Source: an uncultured Wenzhouxiangella sp. (GTDB lineage: Bacteria; Pseudomonadota; Gammaproteobacteria; Xanthomonadales; Wenzhouxiangellaceae). Taken from it: a stretch of DNA of 64,000 bases. Shown here piece by piece: positions 49,409 through 60,713 of the stretch (within the stretch, counting starts at the first letter, position 1; each line of letters opens with the position of its first letter). The position numbers were made by a program, and so were the translations under genes. The notes beneath the pieces were generated by a model that had not been told where the DNA came from, did not search any database, and was given only the letters and a program-made list of their open reading frames with translations. Where the stretch lies: NCBI GenBank assembly GCA_913057255.1, contig CAJXNU010000002.1:1-64000 (forward strand), given 5' to 3'.

Positions 49409-50036
49409 ACTGACTGACGCGCGCATCGCGCGCATTCATGAAGTGGCCGAGCGCCGACAACATGATCTCACCGTGTTCATGGAGCGCGTGCACAAACCCC
49501 ACAACGTGGCGGCCATCATTCGGACCTGTGATGCAGTGGGCATCGCCTCCACCCATGCAGTCCCAGGCGACGATGGGATTTCTCGGTCCAATCACATCGC
49601 ACAGGGGGCACAACGCTGGGTACAACTCCATCGCCACACCGACTCCACCAGTGGGCTAAGCGCTTTAAAGGCCAAGGGGTTCAAACTCTATGCTGCGCAT
49701 TTCGATGAGTCTGCGGTGGATTTTCGGACGATCGATTTCACCAAGCCCAGCGCGATTGTCTTGGGCACTGAGAAATTTGGCGTCAGCGAAGAAGCGCTGG
49801 CTTTGTGTGATCAGAGCATCATCATACCGATGCTGGGCATGACCCAATCGCTGAATGTCTCTGTGGCCACCGCCGTGATCTTGTATGAAGCCCAGCGCCA
49901 ACGGGCTGAGAGTGGTCAGTATGACAACCCAGATCCACCAACAAGACAGCTCAACGAATCATTGGCCACGGCTTGGATCGAGAGAGAAATCGCCAGACGC
50001 CACCGGCAGCCCTTGCCCGAGATCACAGTCGATTAA
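49395..50036 (+). CDS. trmH: tRNA (guanosine(18)-2'-O)-methyltransferase
   Basis: VFMERVHKPHNVAAIIRTCDAVG; AIVLGTEKFGVSEEAL; IIIPMLGMTQSLNVSVATAVILYEAQRQR. Confidence 0.9.
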   Translation: MQNSELTDARIARIHEVAERRQHDLTVFMERVHKPHNVAAIIRTCDAVGIASTHAVPGDDGISRSNHIAQGAQRWVQLHRHTDSTSGLSALKAKGFKLYAAHFDESAVDFRTIDFTKPSAIVLGTEKFGVSEEALALCDQSIIIPMLGMTQSLNVSVATAVILYEAQRQRAESGQYDNPDPPTRQLNESLATAWIEREIARRHRQPLPEITVD

Positions 50037-50076
50037 TTGAGTACTGAGTCCTGGCTACAGCTTTTGATCAGCGTTT

Positions 50077-50664
50077 CTAGGGGAAAAGGAGCGTTTGCAC
50101 CCACTGATTGTTTTCCAGCGTATAGCAGACACGCTCATGCAACCGGTAGGTTCTGCCATACCAAAACTCTACCCGACGAGGCTTGATCCGAAACCCCGAC
50201 CAATGCTCCGGGCGCGGGACCTCTTGCCCTTCAAAGCGCGCCTCAGTCTCAGCCACCGCGGCCAAGAGTGCATCACGATCCGCCAATTGAGTCGACTGCC
50301 GAGACGCCCAGGCCCCTATTTGGCTACCGCGCGGACGAGAGGCAAAGTAGGCATCGGCCTCTTCGGTGCTGACTGGCTCTACTGAACCATCAATCAAGAC
50401 TTGCTCTTCGGTTTCTCGCCACCAAAAGACCAAAGCCGCCTCGGGCGTATTGGCCAGATGCTGACCTTTACGGGAGCCTAGGTTGGTATAGAACACAAAC
50501 CCCTGGGGGTCATAGCCTTTGAGCAATACGGTTCTTGCTGCAGGTCGGCCCTCAGCATCGACGGTGGCCAAGGTCATGGCATTGGCCTCAGGCACATTCG
50601 CCGCCTTGGCTCGATCAAACCCTGCTTGAAAACGATCGAGAATCTCTTGGGTCAGCTCGCTCAT
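50077..50664 (-). CDS. pdxH: Pyridoxamine 5'-phosphate oxidase
   Basis: RPAARTVLLKGYDPQGFVFYTNLGSRKGQHLANTPEAALVFWW; SRPRGSQIGAWASRQS. Confidence 0.95.
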   Translation of the reverse strand: MSELTQEILDRFQAGFDRAKAANVPEANAMTLATVDAEGRPAARTVLLKGYDPQGFVFYTNLGSRKGQHLANTPEAALVFWWRETEEQVLIDGSVEPVSTEEADAYFASRPRGSQIGAWASRQSTQLADRDALLAAVAETEARFEGQEVPRPEHWSGFRIKPRRVEFWYGRTYRLHERVCYTLENNQWVQTLLFP

Positions 50665-51185
50665 GAGCTCAAGGCCTCTTTGGCTGGTGGGGTTTTATTG
50701 CCGGGCTTGGTTGGTGGCAACATGCGAAGCCAAATCAGCCAAACCACCAGGGCATCGAGAATGATCAACGCTTGCCAAAGGTAGAGGTGGAACCAATTGA
50801 ACCAGGTCATGTTCCACTGGCCCATGTAAAACAAACTGATGATGCGAACCAAGTTCAAGGACTGAATGGCAACAAAGCCGATGCCAAAGCCAATCAATTT
50901 GTGTTTCAACGAGGCTGGAAAGGCAAAAATGGCCGCAAATAAAATGATGAGCGCCTCCACGCCATTACAACCCGGCTCAATGCTGACTGCAAAGCCTGAT
51001 TGGGCATCTCGGATCACCTTCCCAGCAGAAATCACGCCGCTGTCGAAGAGTTCAATAATGAACACGCTGACTTTGGCAATAAGGGCTGTAAACGGCAAAA
51101 TCACATGGTCTTGGACCGGCTGGAGGACTTCCACCGTAAATAAAGCCAAGATCAAAACCACAAATAAGATGGAGAAACGTAACAT
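50661..51185 (-). CDS. xrtH: Exosortase H-like (IPTLxxWG-CTERM-specific) transpeptidase
   Basis: Multi-TM protein with exosortase Cys (SIEPGCNGVEALIIL), Arg (NLVRIISLFYMGQW) and His (FHLYLWQALIILD) motifs. Confidence 0.88.
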   Translation of the reverse strand: MLRFSILFVVLILALFTVEVLQPVQDHVILPFTALIAKVSVFIIELFDSGVISAGKVIRDAQSGFAVSIEPGCNGVEALIILFAAIFAFPASLKHKLIGFGIGFVAIQSLNLVRIISLFYMGQWNMTWFNWFHLYLWQALIILDALVVWLIWLRMLPPTKPGNKTPPAKEALSS

Positions 51186-51227
51186 AGTCGCTATAGTAGC
51201 AAGAAAGAACAAATCAACGGAATTTTG

Positions 51228-51779
51228 ATGCAGACAAGACCACAGCGACTGTTCCTGATCGGTCCGATGGGCTCAGGGAAAACCACCGTTGGACGCGTGC
51301 TGGCCAAAAAGCTGGGACTCACGTTTGTGGATGTCGATGAGTCCATCGAGGCACGCTGTGGAGTAGAAGTCGACCGCATCTTCGAAATCGAGGGCGAAGA
51401 GGGATTTCGGCGTCGCGAGACCCAGATGCTCGATGAATTAACGCTCAAAGATGGCCAAGTCGTGGCCACCGGTGGAGGCAGTGTGCTCAGTGAAAAAAAC
51501 CGCGACCTCTTAAGAGGCCGAGGCACCACCGTTTGGCTAAAGACATCCGTCCAGCAGCAACTCAGACGCCTGGCACGCGATAAGCGCCGACCGTTGCTAC
51601 AAACACCTGACCGTCGTGCCCGTCTAGAAGCCATGGCCAAAATTCGCGACCCGTTGTATGCTGAATGCGCTGATATCATTGTTCTATCAGCCAACATCAC
51701 GCCCCAAGCCATGGCACACCGTGCCGCCAAAGAAATTCTAGAGGCCCTTTCTTCCATGCAGGACACAACCGCACCATGA
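51228..51779 (+). CDS. aroK: Shikimate kinase
   Basis: LIGPMGSGKTTVGRVLAKKLGLTFVDVDESIE; Walker A; overlaps the aroB start. Confidence 0.96.
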   Translation: MQTRPQRLFLIGPMGSGKTTVGRVLAKKLGLTFVDVDESIEARCGVEVDRIFEIEGEEGFRRRETQMLDELTLKDGQVVATGGGSVLSEKNRDLLRGRGTTVWLKTSVQQQLRRLARDKRRPLLQTPDRRARLEAMAKIRDPLYAECADIIVLSANITPQAMAHRAAKEILEALSSMQDTTAP

Positions 51780-52858
51780 GTCAGCACACAGACCACAAGC
51801 GCATTGATGTCCCTCATGGGCAGGGACAATATCCGGTCTTTATTGGCCAGGGCCTAATCGCTCAGCCCGCCGTTTGGGCCGAGCATTTATCAAAACAAGT
51901 CCTCGTCATCACCGAAGACGATGTAGCCTCGCATTATCAGGCCTCCATTGAACAGGCCTTGTCGGGCCTTTGTGCCTTTGAAGTGATGAGCGTGCCAGCA
52001 GGAGAAGCTTCCAAGAGCGTGGCTCAGTGGTCAGCCATCTTGGATCGACTGGTCTCGATGAACGCCCAGCGTGATGTCACTCTCATTGCCTTAGGTGGCG
52101 GTGTGGTTGGCGATCTAGCCGGCTTTGCCGCGGCCAGTTACATGCGCGGTGTCAGCATCATCCAAATTCCAACCACCTTGCTGGCACAAGTCGATGCTGC
52201 CATTGGCGGCAAAACAGCCATCAACCATCCCATGGGCAAAAACCTCATCGGGGCGTTTCATGCGCCCAAAGCAGTGATCATCGACACAGCAACATTGGCG
52301 ACATTACCTGATAGAGATTATCGCGCTGGACTGGCGGAGGTCATCAAATATGGAGCGATTGGTGATATCGCTCTCTTCGAATGGCTAGAAGCCCAGGCAG
52401 ATGCGCTCAATCAGCGAGATGAGATGGCCCTACAAACCACCATTGAAACCTCGGTTGAAGCCAAAAAGTCGGTCGTTGTGCGTGATGAAAAAGAAAGTGG
52501 TGAGCGTGCGCTTTTAAACTTCGGTCACACCTTCGCGCATGCCCTAGAAGCCCTAACCGACTATTCGACTCTCAGACACGGCGAAGCGGTGGCTATTGGT
52601 ATGGTGCTGGCCACACGCCTAAGCGAACGGCTCGGACAGGTTCCCAATGGCACGGCTGAGCGCCTGAAGACACTCATCGAGAATGTGGGTCTACCCAGCG
52701 AGTGTCCCGCTTCTCAGTCTCCTGAACAGATCATCGAACGGATGCGATTGGACAAGAAAAACAAGGACAACACCATCAGACTGGTTCTTCTCAGTGCCCT
52801 AGGTCAAGCGGTGGTGCAACCTTGCTCAGAAGAGACCATTGCGCTGGCATTTGAGTAA
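51776..52858 (+). CDS. aroB: 3-dehydroquinate synthase
   Basis: ALGGGVVGDLAGFAAASYMRGV; QVDAAIGGKTAINHPMGKNLIGAFHAP; LNFGHTFAHALE. Confidence 0.97.
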   Translation: MSQHTDHKRIDVPHGQGQYPVFIGQGLIAQPAVWAEHLSKQVLVITEDDVASHYQASIEQALSGLCAFEVMSVPAGEASKSVAQWSAILDRLVSMNAQRDVTLIALGGGVVGDLAGFAAASYMRGVSIIQIPTTLLAQVDAAIGGKTAINHPMGKNLIGAFHAPKAVIIDTATLATLPDRDYRAGLAEVIKYGAIGDIALFEWLEAQADALNQRDEMALQTTIETSVEAKKSVVVRDEKESGERALLNFGHTFAHALEALTDYSTLRHGEAVAIGMVLATRLSERLGQVPNGTAERLKTLIENVGLPSECPASQSPEQIIERMRLDKKNKDNTIRLVLLSALGQAVVQPCSEETIALAFE

Positions 52859-52885
52859 AATTTAGACAACACCCCCCAAACTCCC

Positions 52886-52911
52886 GGGCGCGACCCAGCC
52901 ATGGTCGCGCC
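52886..52911. terminator. GC-rich hairpin between convergent aroB and rpoD
   Basis: ggcgcgacc-N7-ggtcgcgcc in the intergenic gap; lacks a clear T tract. Confidence 0.4.
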
Positions 52912-52932
52912 ACGAGAAACCAAGTGAGCAGA

Positions 52933-54807
52933 TCAGTCTGCGTCTAAGAAGCTTCGCAATTGCTCGGAACGGGTTGGGTGGCGTAGCTTACGGAGCGCCT
53001 TGGCTTCTATCTGACGAATGCGCTCACGGGTCACATCAAACTGCTTACCGACCTCTTCTAAGGTGTGGTCGGTGTTCATGTCGATGCCAAACCGCATTCT
53101 CAAGACCTTGGCCTCGCGCGGCGTCAAACCGCCCAGCACTTTGGTCACGGTATCGGTGAGGCCTGTGGTGGTGGCCGTTTCAACCGGTGAGAGGATATTC
53201 AAATCCTCGATGAAATCACCCAAGTGCGAGTCTTCATCATCCCCGATGGGTGTTTCCATCGAAATGGGCTCTTTGGCAATCTTCAAGACTTTCCGCACTT
53301 TGTCTTCGGGCATTTCCATCACTTTGGCCAGCTCTTCAGCGGTAGGCTCTCTGCCCATCTCTTGGAGCATCTGACGAGAAATCCGATTGAGCTTGTTGAT
53401 GGTCTCAATCATATGCACCGGAATTCGAATGGTTCTGGCCTGATCAGCAATTGAGCGTGTGATCGCCTGGCGAATCCACCAGGTGGCATAGGTCGAAAAC
53501 TTGTAGCCACGGCGATACTCAAACTTATCGACTGCCTTCATCAGACCGATGTTGCCTTCTTGAATCAGATCCAAAAATTGCAAACCACGGTTGGTGTATT
53601 TTTTGGCAATTGAGATCACCAGGCGCAAGTTCGCCTCGACCATTTCTTTCTTGGCCCGTCTGGCTCTGGCTTCCCCAATGGTCATGCAGCGATTGAGCTC
53701 ACGAAGTTCTGAGATCGTGACTCGATTCACGGTCTCAAAATTGGCCAAGCGTTTTTGTAACTGTGCGATGTCTTGCTTGTGCTCTTTAATGGCCGCAGCC
53801 CACGGGGCTTTGCGACGAACCAAGCCGTTCAACCAATTGGGCGAGGTCTCATTGTCTTGGAAGCTCTGTAGAAAATCTTTTTTCGGCATACCGCACTTGT
53901 CGGTACAGATCACCATGATTTCTCTTTCCACATCGCGAATGATGGCGACTTGGAAGCGCATGCGGTTGACCAAGAAATCAAACATGCGCGGTGGCAATTT
54001 CAAGCGCATGAACTGCTCTGAGATTTGATCTTTGATCTCATTGGTGCGCTTACCATTGGCGCCATATCGATCATAGAGCTTGATGTAGTGCTGGTACAAC
54101 GACTCCAGCTCATCAAAATACTGACTCACCTGCTCAGGGTCTGGGCCAGTATTGACTGTCGGTGCTGGACGCTCATCTTCTTCATCGATCACTTCTTCGT
54201 CATCACGAAACTCAGCTTCTTGCTCGACCGCTGCTTCCATGGTGTCTTCTGAGATCAGATCCATTTCCGCCAGCAAGGTGGGATCGATGAAGCCACTGAT
54301 TAACTCGTTGAGTCGCAGGTTGCCATCGCGCCAGGCTTGGGCTTCTTCAAGCAAAGCCTCCATGGTCCCTGGGAATCGAGACAAAGACATGTTGACATCA
54401 TTCAAGCCATCCTCGATCCGCTTAGCGATCGCTTTTTCATCTTCGCGCGTCAGAAGATCCACTGTCCCCATCTCACGCATGTACATGCGAACAGGATCGG
54501 TGGTTCGACCCAGCTCGGTCTCAACCGCCGCCAAAGCTGCCTCAGCTTCTTGCTGGGCTGTCTCGTCATCGGAGTCGGTACTGGCTGCATCATTCAAGAT
54601 CAGCGCATCGGCATCTTCAGGCGCTTCTTCGAACACCTTGATGCCCATGTCATTGATCATGTTGATGATGTCTTCGATCTGCTCAGCATCAACAATGTCA
54701 TCGGGCAGGTGATCATTCACCTGGGCATAGGTCAGCCATTGGCCTTGTTCCCGGCCTTTTTCGATGAGCTGTTTGAGCTGCGATTGCTGTTGCGACGTGG
54801 TTTCCAT
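52933..54807 (-). CDS. rpoD: RNA polymerase sigma factor RpoD (sigma-70)
   Basis: [56 protein letters not shown]; 624 aa with region 1.1. Confidence 0.98.
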   Translation of the reverse strand: METTSQQQSQLKQLIEKGREQGQWLTYAQVNDHLPDDIVDAEQIEDIINMINDMGIKVFEEAPEDADALILNDAASTDSDDETAQQEAEAALAAVETELGRTTDPVRMYMREMGTVDLLTREDEKAIAKRIEDGLNDVNMSLSRFPGTMEALLEEAQAWRDGNLRLNELISGFIDPTLLAEMDLISEDTMEAAVEQEAEFRDDEEVIDEEDERPAPTVNTGPDPEQVSQYFDELESLYQHYIKLYDRYGANGKRTNEIKDQISEQFMRLKLPPRMFDFLVNRMRFQVAIIRDVEREIMVICTDKCGMPKKDFLQSFQDNETSPNWLNGLVRRKAPWAAAIKEHKQDIAQLQKRLANFETVNRVTISELRELNRCMTIGEARARRAKKEMVEANLRLVISIAKKYTNRGLQFLDLIQEGNIGLMKAVDKFEYRRGYKFSTYATWWIRQAITRSIADQARTIRIPVHMIETINKLNRISRQMLQEMGREPTAEELAKVMEMPEDKVRKVLKIAKEPISMETPIGDDEDSHLGDFIEDLNILSPVETATTTGLTDTVTKVLGGLTPREAKVLRMRFGIDMNTDHTLEEVGKQFDVTRERIRQIEAKALRKLRHPTRSEQLRSFLDAD

Positions 54808-54827
54808 ATCAGTCCAAGTACCGTTGC

Positions 54828-56558
54828 TTATTGTGTCTGCGAGCGCGCCTGTAGTAGCTCACGCAATTCACGGGTCCGCTCCTCGTCCAGGCCACCCCCA
54901 GTCAACTGGGCCTGTTGGAGCTCACGCACCCGCTCTTTAATATGTAGATCCCTTATTCTACCTAAGGTTTCGGCCAAAGCCTCGGGCATGGCATCGAAAT
55001 CAGAACAAACCTCACGACTGGCCAATTTGGCCAACCAAGGCGTTTCTGGCCGATCGCGCCACAATTCCAGAAGCTTAGCTGTTGAAAGGTGGGGCTTTTG
55101 TTGGCAAAAGTCAATCAATTCAAGCAGAAAACTCAAGCCTTTGAGCGGACCCTCGGCCGTCTGCATGCTCGATATGTCCGATGAATCCACCCCTTGGGCC
55201 AGATCTGGGCGTTGCACCAGCAAAGCCACTGCATACTGCACCAGCGTCAGCGGACGCTCCGTGCCTGGCGCTGAGAGGCCATGATCTCTGGGCATGGGCG
55301 CGCTCGCCTTGACCGAGTGGCCACTGATGCGCGCCAACTCAGAACGCATCATCTCAGCATACGGGCTATCCGGCAGACGCTTCAAATAAGGCTCTGCTAA
55401 GGCCACCAAGCGCGCGCGACCCTCCAGCGACTGCATGTCCACCTGCTCACTCAACTGATCGAAAAAGAAGCTAGACAACGGCTTGGCTTGATCAAGCGCT
55501 TGGTTGAGCGCTTCGGCCCCTTGCCCTCGAACCATGCTGTCGGGATCTTCGCCCTCAGCCAAGAACAAAAACCGAACCTCGCGGTTATCTTTCAAGACCG
55601 ACAGCGCGGTTTCTAATCCCTTCCAAGCCGCTTGACGACCCGCACGGTCGCCATCGAAGCAAAAGACCACCACGGGGGTGGCGCGGAATAACAAATCCAA
55701 GTGGTCTGATGTCACCGCCGTGCCGAGGGTGGCCACGGTGTCTGTAAAACCAAACTGATGTAAAGCAGCGGCATCCATATAACCCTCAACCACCAAAATG
55801 CGCTCGGGCAAACCGCCTTTTCTGACGTTATAGAGCCGATAGAGCTCGCGGCCTTTGTGAAAGACGGGCGTTTCTGGGGAGTTCATGTACTTAGGCCCTT
55901 GATCCCCAAGCGATCGGCCACCAAAGGCGATCACGCGACCACGCCGGTCGTGAATAGGAAACATCACTCGGTCTCTGAACTTATCCATCGGCCGGCCATT
56001 TTTGAGGGTCACGAGGCCAGCTTTCTCCAGGGTCTTGGCATCAAAGCCTTGGCCGGTTAAATGATCACTTAAACCCTGCCAAGCATCGGGTGCGTATCCA
56101 ATCCCAAACTCGGTGACCGTTTCCTTATCAAACCCCCGGCCTTTGAGGTAATTTCTCGCCGCTTCGCTGTCACCCAGAGAGAGCCGAAACCATTGTTGCG
56201 CGGCACCCAATACTTCGTAAAGACGATCAAATCGCTCGGTGGTGGGGGCGCCTTGTTCACGTGGCACTTGGAGGCCTGCCATTTGGGCCAGCTCTTCAAT
56301 CGCCGATGGAAAATCCAGGCCTTCGTGTTCCATCAAAAAACCGATGGCCGTGCCGTGCGCGCCGCAACCAAAGCAGTGATAAAACTGCTTTTGACCACTG
56401 ACCGTGAATGATGGTGATTTCTCATCGTGGAACGGACACAAGGCTTTGTGTTCGCCGCGACCGGTGGGTTTTAGGGCTAGGCGTGAGCCGATGACTTCAA
56501 CGATGTCGACCCGCTCTAAGAGCGTTTCAATGAAGGATTCGGGTATCCGGCCAGCCAA
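54828..56558 (-). CDS. dnaG: DNA primase
   Basis: Zinc-binding [56 protein letters not shown]. Confidence 0.98.
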   Translation of the reverse strand: MAGRIPESFIETLLERVDIVEVIGSRLALKPTGRGEHKALCPFHDEKSPSFTVSGQKQFYHCFGCGAHGTAIGFLMEHEGLDFPSAIEELAQMAGLQVPREQGAPTTERFDRLYEVLGAAQQWFRLSLGDSEAARNYLKGRGFDKETVTEFGIGYAPDAWQGLSDHLTGQGFDAKTLEKAGLVTLKNGRPMDKFRDRVMFPIHDRRGRVIAFGGRSLGDQGPKYMNSPETPVFHKGRELYRLYNVRKGGLPERILVVEGYMDAAALHQFGFTDTVATLGTAVTSDHLDLLFRATPVVVFCFDGDRAGRQAAWKGLETALSVLKDNREVRFLFLAEGEDPDSMVRGQGAEALNQALDQAKPLSSFFFDQLSEQVDMQSLEGRARLVALAEPYLKRLPDSPYAEMMRSELARISGHSVKASAPMPRDHGLSAPGTERPLTLVQYAVALLVQRPDLAQGVDSSDISSMQTAEGPLKGLSFLLELIDFCQQKPHLSTAKLLELWRDRPETPWLAKLASREVCSDFDAMPEALAETLGRIRDLHIKERVRELQQAQLTGGGLDEERTRELRELLQARSQTQ

Positions 56559-56570
56559 GATCGATACCGG

Positions 56571-57038
56571 TTACCCGGCAGCAGAATCAGTGGCTGCGTT
56601 CAACCGTGTTTTGACTTGACTCGAGACAGCTCGCATGTCTGCACGGCCCTGGATTTCGGGTTTTAGCTTGGCCATGACTTGACCCATGGCCGCCATCCCC
56701 GTGGCATCGACCTCACCGATGGCTTGGTCGATCAAGGCATTGAGCTCTTCTTCGCTCAACGCTTCAGGGAGGTAGTCTTGAAGAATATCGATCTCTTGCT
56801 GCTCGACTTCTGCCAGCTCGGGCCGGCCACCTTGGTTGTATTGCTCAATCGAGTCGCGACGCTGCTTGACCATTTTCTCGAAAACAGCCAACACGCCCGC
56901 ATCATCCAAGTCGACGCGCTCATCCACTTCTTTTTGTTTGATGGCGGCAGAAGCCATGCGCAAGACTTTCAGGCGGCCTTTTTCACCGCCACGCATGGCA
57001 TTTTTGATGTCTTCTGAAAGGCGCTGTTTGATCGACAT
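56571..57038 (-). CDS. GatB/YqeY domain-containing protein
   Basis: GEKGRLKVLRMASAAIKQKEVDER; MGQVMAKLKPEIQGRADM; between rpsU and dnaG. Confidence 0.95.
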   Translation of the reverse strand: MSIKQRLSEDIKNAMRGGEKGRLKVLRMASAAIKQKEVDERVDLDDAGVLAVFEKMVKQRRDSIEQYNQGGRPELAEVEQQEIDILQDYLPEALSEEELNALIDQAIGEVDATGMAAMGQVMAKLKPEIQGRADMRAVSSQVKTRLNAATDSAAG

Positions 57039-57083
57039 GGGTTGGGTTTACCCAGGGTGAGAGATTAAGCAGTACAATGTTTC

Positions 57084-57299
57084 TTAGTACAAACGACGGC
57101 GATTGACCCGCTCACGTGAAATCTTGCGCAAATGGCGCTTCACAGCCGCTGCTTTCTTACGCTTTCTTTCCTGAGTTGGCTTTTCGAAAAACTCACGACG
57201 ACGGCTCTCAGAGACGACACCGGCTTTTTCACAAGAGCGCTTGAATCGACGCAGTGCGTACTCAAACGGCTCGTTTTCTTTGATCTTAACGCTAGGCAT
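57084..57299 (-). CDS. rpsU: 30S ribosomal protein S21
   Basis: [59 protein letters not shown]. Confidence 0.98.
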   Translation of the reverse strand: MPSVKIKENEPFEYALRRFKRSCEKAGVVSESRRREFFEKPTQERKRKKAAAVKRHLRKISRERVNRRRLY

Positions 57300-57364
57300 T
57301 GATAACCATCCAAGATGTTGAAAATTTTTAAGAGCCCACCATTATAACTCGCAGGCAGACCAAC

Positions 57365-58372
57365 ATGCAAAGCATTCTGGGCATCGAAACCTCATGCGAT
57401 GAGACCGGCGTGGCGCTCTTCCGGGCAGGCGCCGGCATCGTCTCTGAACGGGTCTATACCCAGCTAGATCACGCCCAATATGGGGGTGTGGTCCCTGAAT
57501 TGGCCTCCAGAGACCACTTGAGAAAGCTTCCTGGGATGATCGATGAGGTCTTAAAGGAGGCCAAAATGACGCCAAAAGACCTCGATGCCATCGCCTATAC
57601 CCGCGGTCCCGGCTTGGCTGGCGCCCTGTTGGTGGGGGCCTCCACTGCCGTGGCCATGGCCACGGCCTTGGGCATCCCCACCATCCCGGTCCACCACATG
57701 GAAGGGCACTTGCTCTCACCTCTGCTCGATGACCCCGTCCCAGATGTGCCATTTGTGGCCTTGCTGGTCTCTGGCGGCCACACCCTGCTGGTTGAGGTTG
57801 AAGCCTTGGGCACCTACCGCATTCTGGGAGAGACGCTGGATGATGCCGCGGGTGAAGCCTTCGATAAAACCGCCCGATTGATGGGACTGGGCTTTCCTGG
57901 TGGCCATTTGGTCGCTCAATTGGCCAGATCGGGTGATGCCCATCGGTTTGAGTTTCCCCGGCCCATGGTCAACCGACCCGGGCTGGATTTTAGCTTTTCT
58001 GGCCTCAAAACCCATACCCGAGCGCTCATTGCGCAGAGCACACCCGATGATTTTAGTGACATTGCTGCTGGCTTTGAGCTGGCGGTGGTAGAGACTTTGG
58101 TCCACAAATGTCGGCGCGCCCTCAAAGAAACGAGGCTAGAGCGCTTGGTCATCGCCGGAGGGGTGAGCGCCAATGAGCGCTTGCGCACGGCCCTCGACAA
58201 GGCATTGCCGCATCAGGTGTATTATCCTCCCTTGTCATTGTGCACAGACAACGGCGCCATGATTGCCTGGGCGGGTTGGCATCGACGAGGTGAGGCTAAG
58301 AGAACAGGCCACATTGAGGTGAAGCCACGCTGGCCGCTCGACGAACTTCCGCCCCTGGCCTCAGATGCCTAA
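57365..58372 (+). CDS. tsaD: tRNA N6-adenosine threonylcarbamoyltransferase
   Basis: [53 protein letters not shown]. Confidence 0.98.
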   Translation: MQSILGIETSCDETGVALFRAGAGIVSERVYTQLDHAQYGGVVPELASRDHLRKLPGMIDEVLKEAKMTPKDLDAIAYTRGPGLAGALLVGASTAVAMATALGIPTIPVHHMEGHLLSPLLDDPVPDVPFVALLVSGGHTLLVEVEALGTYRILGETLDDAAGEAFDKTARLMGLGFPGGHLVAQLARSGDAHRFEFPRPMVNRPGLDFSFSGLKTHTRALIAQSTPDDFSDIAAGFELAVVETLVHKCRRALKETRLERLVIAGGVSANERLRTALDKALPHQVYYPPLSLCTDNGAMIAWAGWHRRGEAKRTGHIEVKPRWPLDELPPLASDA

Positions 58373-58424
58373 TCAAAAGACCCACACAATGATCCACTCA
58401 CCACAATAAGGCCGCAAATCACCC

Positions 58425-58784
58425 ATGGATATCGTGTTTATCACTGACCTAGACATCGAGACCGTCATTGGCATTTATGATTGGGAAAGAGAGATCAAAC
58501 AAACCGTTCGTCTCAACATTGAGATGAATGCCGATGTGGCCCGAGCGGCACTGACCGATCACATCGATGACACGCTGGACTACAAAGCGGTCGCCAAGCG
58601 CTTAATCGGGTTTGTGGAACAATCCGAGTTTGGGCTGGTGGAAACGCTTGCCGAGCGCTGCACGGAGATCATTCTTAAAGAATTTCCCGTGCAGTGGGTT
58701 CGGTTCCGCCTGGATAAGCTCGGTGCGGTGACGGGCTCTCGTTCGGTGGGCATTCAAATCGAGCGGGGACAAAAGCCCCTTTGA
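58425..58784 (+). CDS. folB: Dihydroneopterin aldolase
   Basis: IVFITDLDIETVIGIYDWEREIKQTVRLNIEM; LDYKAVAKRLIGFVEQSEFGLVETLAER. Confidence 0.96.
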   Translation: MDIVFITDLDIETVIGIYDWEREIKQTVRLNIEMNADVARAALTDHIDDTLDYKAVAKRLIGFVEQSEFGLVETLAERCTEIILKEFPVQWVRFRLDKLGAVTGSRSVGIQIERGQKPL

Positions 58785-58805
58785 GATCCGTTGGGACACC
58801 AGTCA

Positions 58806-59297
58806 ATGACACACTCGATTTATTTAGGGCTGGGGAGCAACAAAGACCCCGAGCGCCATTTAAAAGAGGCCGTTCAAGCGCTCAAAGCCACTTTTGGCCA
58901 CATCACACTCTCCCCTGTCTATCGCTCGACAGCCGTCGGTTTTGAGGGCGATGATTTTTTAAATGCGGTGGCTTTGGTGTCGACCGATTGGGGCGTGGGT
59001 CAGATCAAAGGCTATCTCACCGAATTGGAAAACCAGCATGGGCGCGACCGCAATCAGCCCAAGTTTTCTGATCGGGTCCTCGATATTGATTTATTGCTCT
59101 ATGACGACTGGGTGGGTGAGTTTGATGGACTGAGCTTGCCCAGAGATGAAATCACTCGCTACGCCCATGTCCTAAAACCCCTGGCTGATCTGGCGCCTGA
59201 CTTAATCCATCCGGGTTCAGATCAGACCTATGCCATACTGTGGGATGCGTTCGATGGGGACCGTTCGCTGATGCCCCACCCGTTTGAAATGGAATAA
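58806..59297 (+). CDS. folK: 2-amino-4-hydroxy-6-hydroxymethyldihydropteridine diphosphokinase
   Basis: IYLGLGSNKDPERHLKEAV; RDRNQPKFSDRVLDIDLLLYDD. Confidence 0.95.
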   Translation: MTHSIYLGLGSNKDPERHLKEAVQALKATFGHITLSPVYRSTAVGFEGDDFLNAVALVSTDWGVGQIKGYLTELENQHGRDRNQPKFSDRVLDIDLLLYDDWVGEFDGLSLPRDEITRYAHVLKPLADLAPDLIHPGSDQTYAILWDAFDGDRSLMPHPFEME

Positions 59298-59330
59298 TGG
59301 ATCGACTGTTGAAGTGATTAGGAGGCTTAT

Positions 59331-59918
59331 ATGAGTGCTCAACGACCGACTGCTACAGAGCAACCCAGCCCCGAAAACAGCCTAGTCTTGTTGGTGGACG
59401 TTCAAGGCCGTTTGGCAAGTCTCATGCACGAGTCTGAGGCTATGATTGAGCAGCAGCGTCTTTTGATTCAGGCCAGCCAACTACTGGATATCCCCATTGT
59501 TTGGGCCGAGCAGGTGCCGGACAAGTTGGGCCCCACCGTGGCGCCATTGGCTGAGTTGTTAAGCGATCAAACCCCCTGTCACAAAGTCAGTTTTGGCTGC
59601 TGTGAGGATCCAGGGCTTCTTCAAGCCATTCAATCGGCCAATCGGCCCCACATCATTTTGGCAGGCATCGAAACCCACGTCTGTGTCTGGCAAACCGCGG
59701 CCACTTTGTTGGCTGATGGCTATGCCGTCCATGTGGTTGAAGATGCCATCTCCAGTCGCTCTCTGAGCAACAAAGAGGTGGGATTGAAGCGAATGTATCA
59801 AGCCGGTGGCTTTGCCAGCTCGGTTGAAATGATGATCTTTGGGTGGATGGGCAATGCCAAGCACCCACAATTTCGGGCCATCAGCCAATTGATCAAGCAG
59901 GCCTCATTAGAGACTTAA
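59331..59918 (+). CDS. Isochorismatase-family hydrolase
   Basis: SLVLLVDVQGRLASLM; ILAGIETHVCVWQTAATLLADGYAVHVVEDAISSRS. Confidence 0.93.
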   Translation: MSAQRPTATEQPSPENSLVLLVDVQGRLASLMHESEAMIEQQRLLIQASQLLDIPIVWAEQVPDKLGPTVAPLAELLSDQTPCHKVSFGCCEDPGLLQAIQSANRPHIILAGIETHVCVWQTAATLLADGYAVHVVEDAISSRSLSNKEVGLKRMYQAGGFASSVEMMIFGWMGNAKHPQFRAISQLIKQASLET

Positions 59919-59931
59919 GAACTGATCAGTC

Positions 59932-60687
59932 CTACATATTTAATAAGCGGCCACCATCGACAGCCAAGATTTGTCCGGTGATGTAGGGCGCATCCAGCCC
60001 GAGAAAAGCCACCGCCTTGGCGATATCGGCCGGTTCCCCTTGCCGTGCCAATGGGATTTTGGCAAGCATCGCTTCATGCTTGGCGGTGTCATTGATCTCA
60101 GCTTCTGGCCACAAAATTGATCCTGGGGCCACGCCGTTGACGCGCACGGCCGGCGCCAAATCTTTGGCCAAGGCTTTGGTCTGCATCAACAAGCCTGCCT
60201 TGGCTGAGACATAGGGCACATGGTCTTTCAAAGGCACCATGGCGTGTATGTCGACCAAGTTAATAATCGCCCCTTGATGCTCGCTCAATACCGGGGCACA
60301 GGCTTGTGAGACCAAGAAAGGCCCTTGCAAGTTGGAAATCATCAAATCTTCCCACTGGGCGTGCGTGGTCTCATGCACCGGCGTTGGATAGAAACTCGAG
60401 GCGTTATTGACCAATAAATCAATCCGCCCAAAGACCTCTAAGGCGCGGTCTTTAATGATCTGGCCCACTTGTTCATCGGCCAGATCCACACCCACCGTGG
60501 CCGCTGATTGACTGCGCTGTTCGTTCAAAGCCCCGGCCAATGCCTCAGCCTCTGCAGACGAGGCGCGGTAGTGAATCAAAATATTGAGACCTCGAGCATG
60601 AAGATGCTGAGCGATCTCTGCGCCAATTCGACGGGCCCCACCGGTGATGATCGCGACTGGCGTTTGTGTTGTCATGGTCTTATCCAT
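59932..60687 (-). CDS. SDR-family oxidoreductase, pteridine reductase (FolM-like)
   Basis: AIITGGARRIGAEIAQHLHARG; NNASSF; YVSAKAGLLMQTKALA; near folB/folK. Start at 60687 or 60675. Confidence 0.85.
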   Translation of the reverse strand: MDKTMTTQTPVAIITGGARRIGAEIAQHLHARGLNILIHYRASSAEAEALAGALNEQRSQSAATVGVDLADEQVGQIIKDRALEVFGRIDLLVNNASSFYPTPVHETTHAQWEDLMISNLQGPFLVSQACAPVLSEHQGAIINLVDIHAMVPLKDHVPYVSAKAGLLMQTKALAKDLAPAVRVNGVAPGSILWPEAEINDTAKHEAMLAKIPLARQGEPADIAKAVAFLGLDAPYITGQILAVDGGRLLNM

Positions 60688-60713
60688 CCCTGATAAACCG
60701 ATACAATGGGGTG

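Noticed and set aside
54337-55284. 315-aa + strand ORF across rpoD/dnaG
   Set aside because: Antisense to two essential, well-recognised genes; no recognisable protein features.
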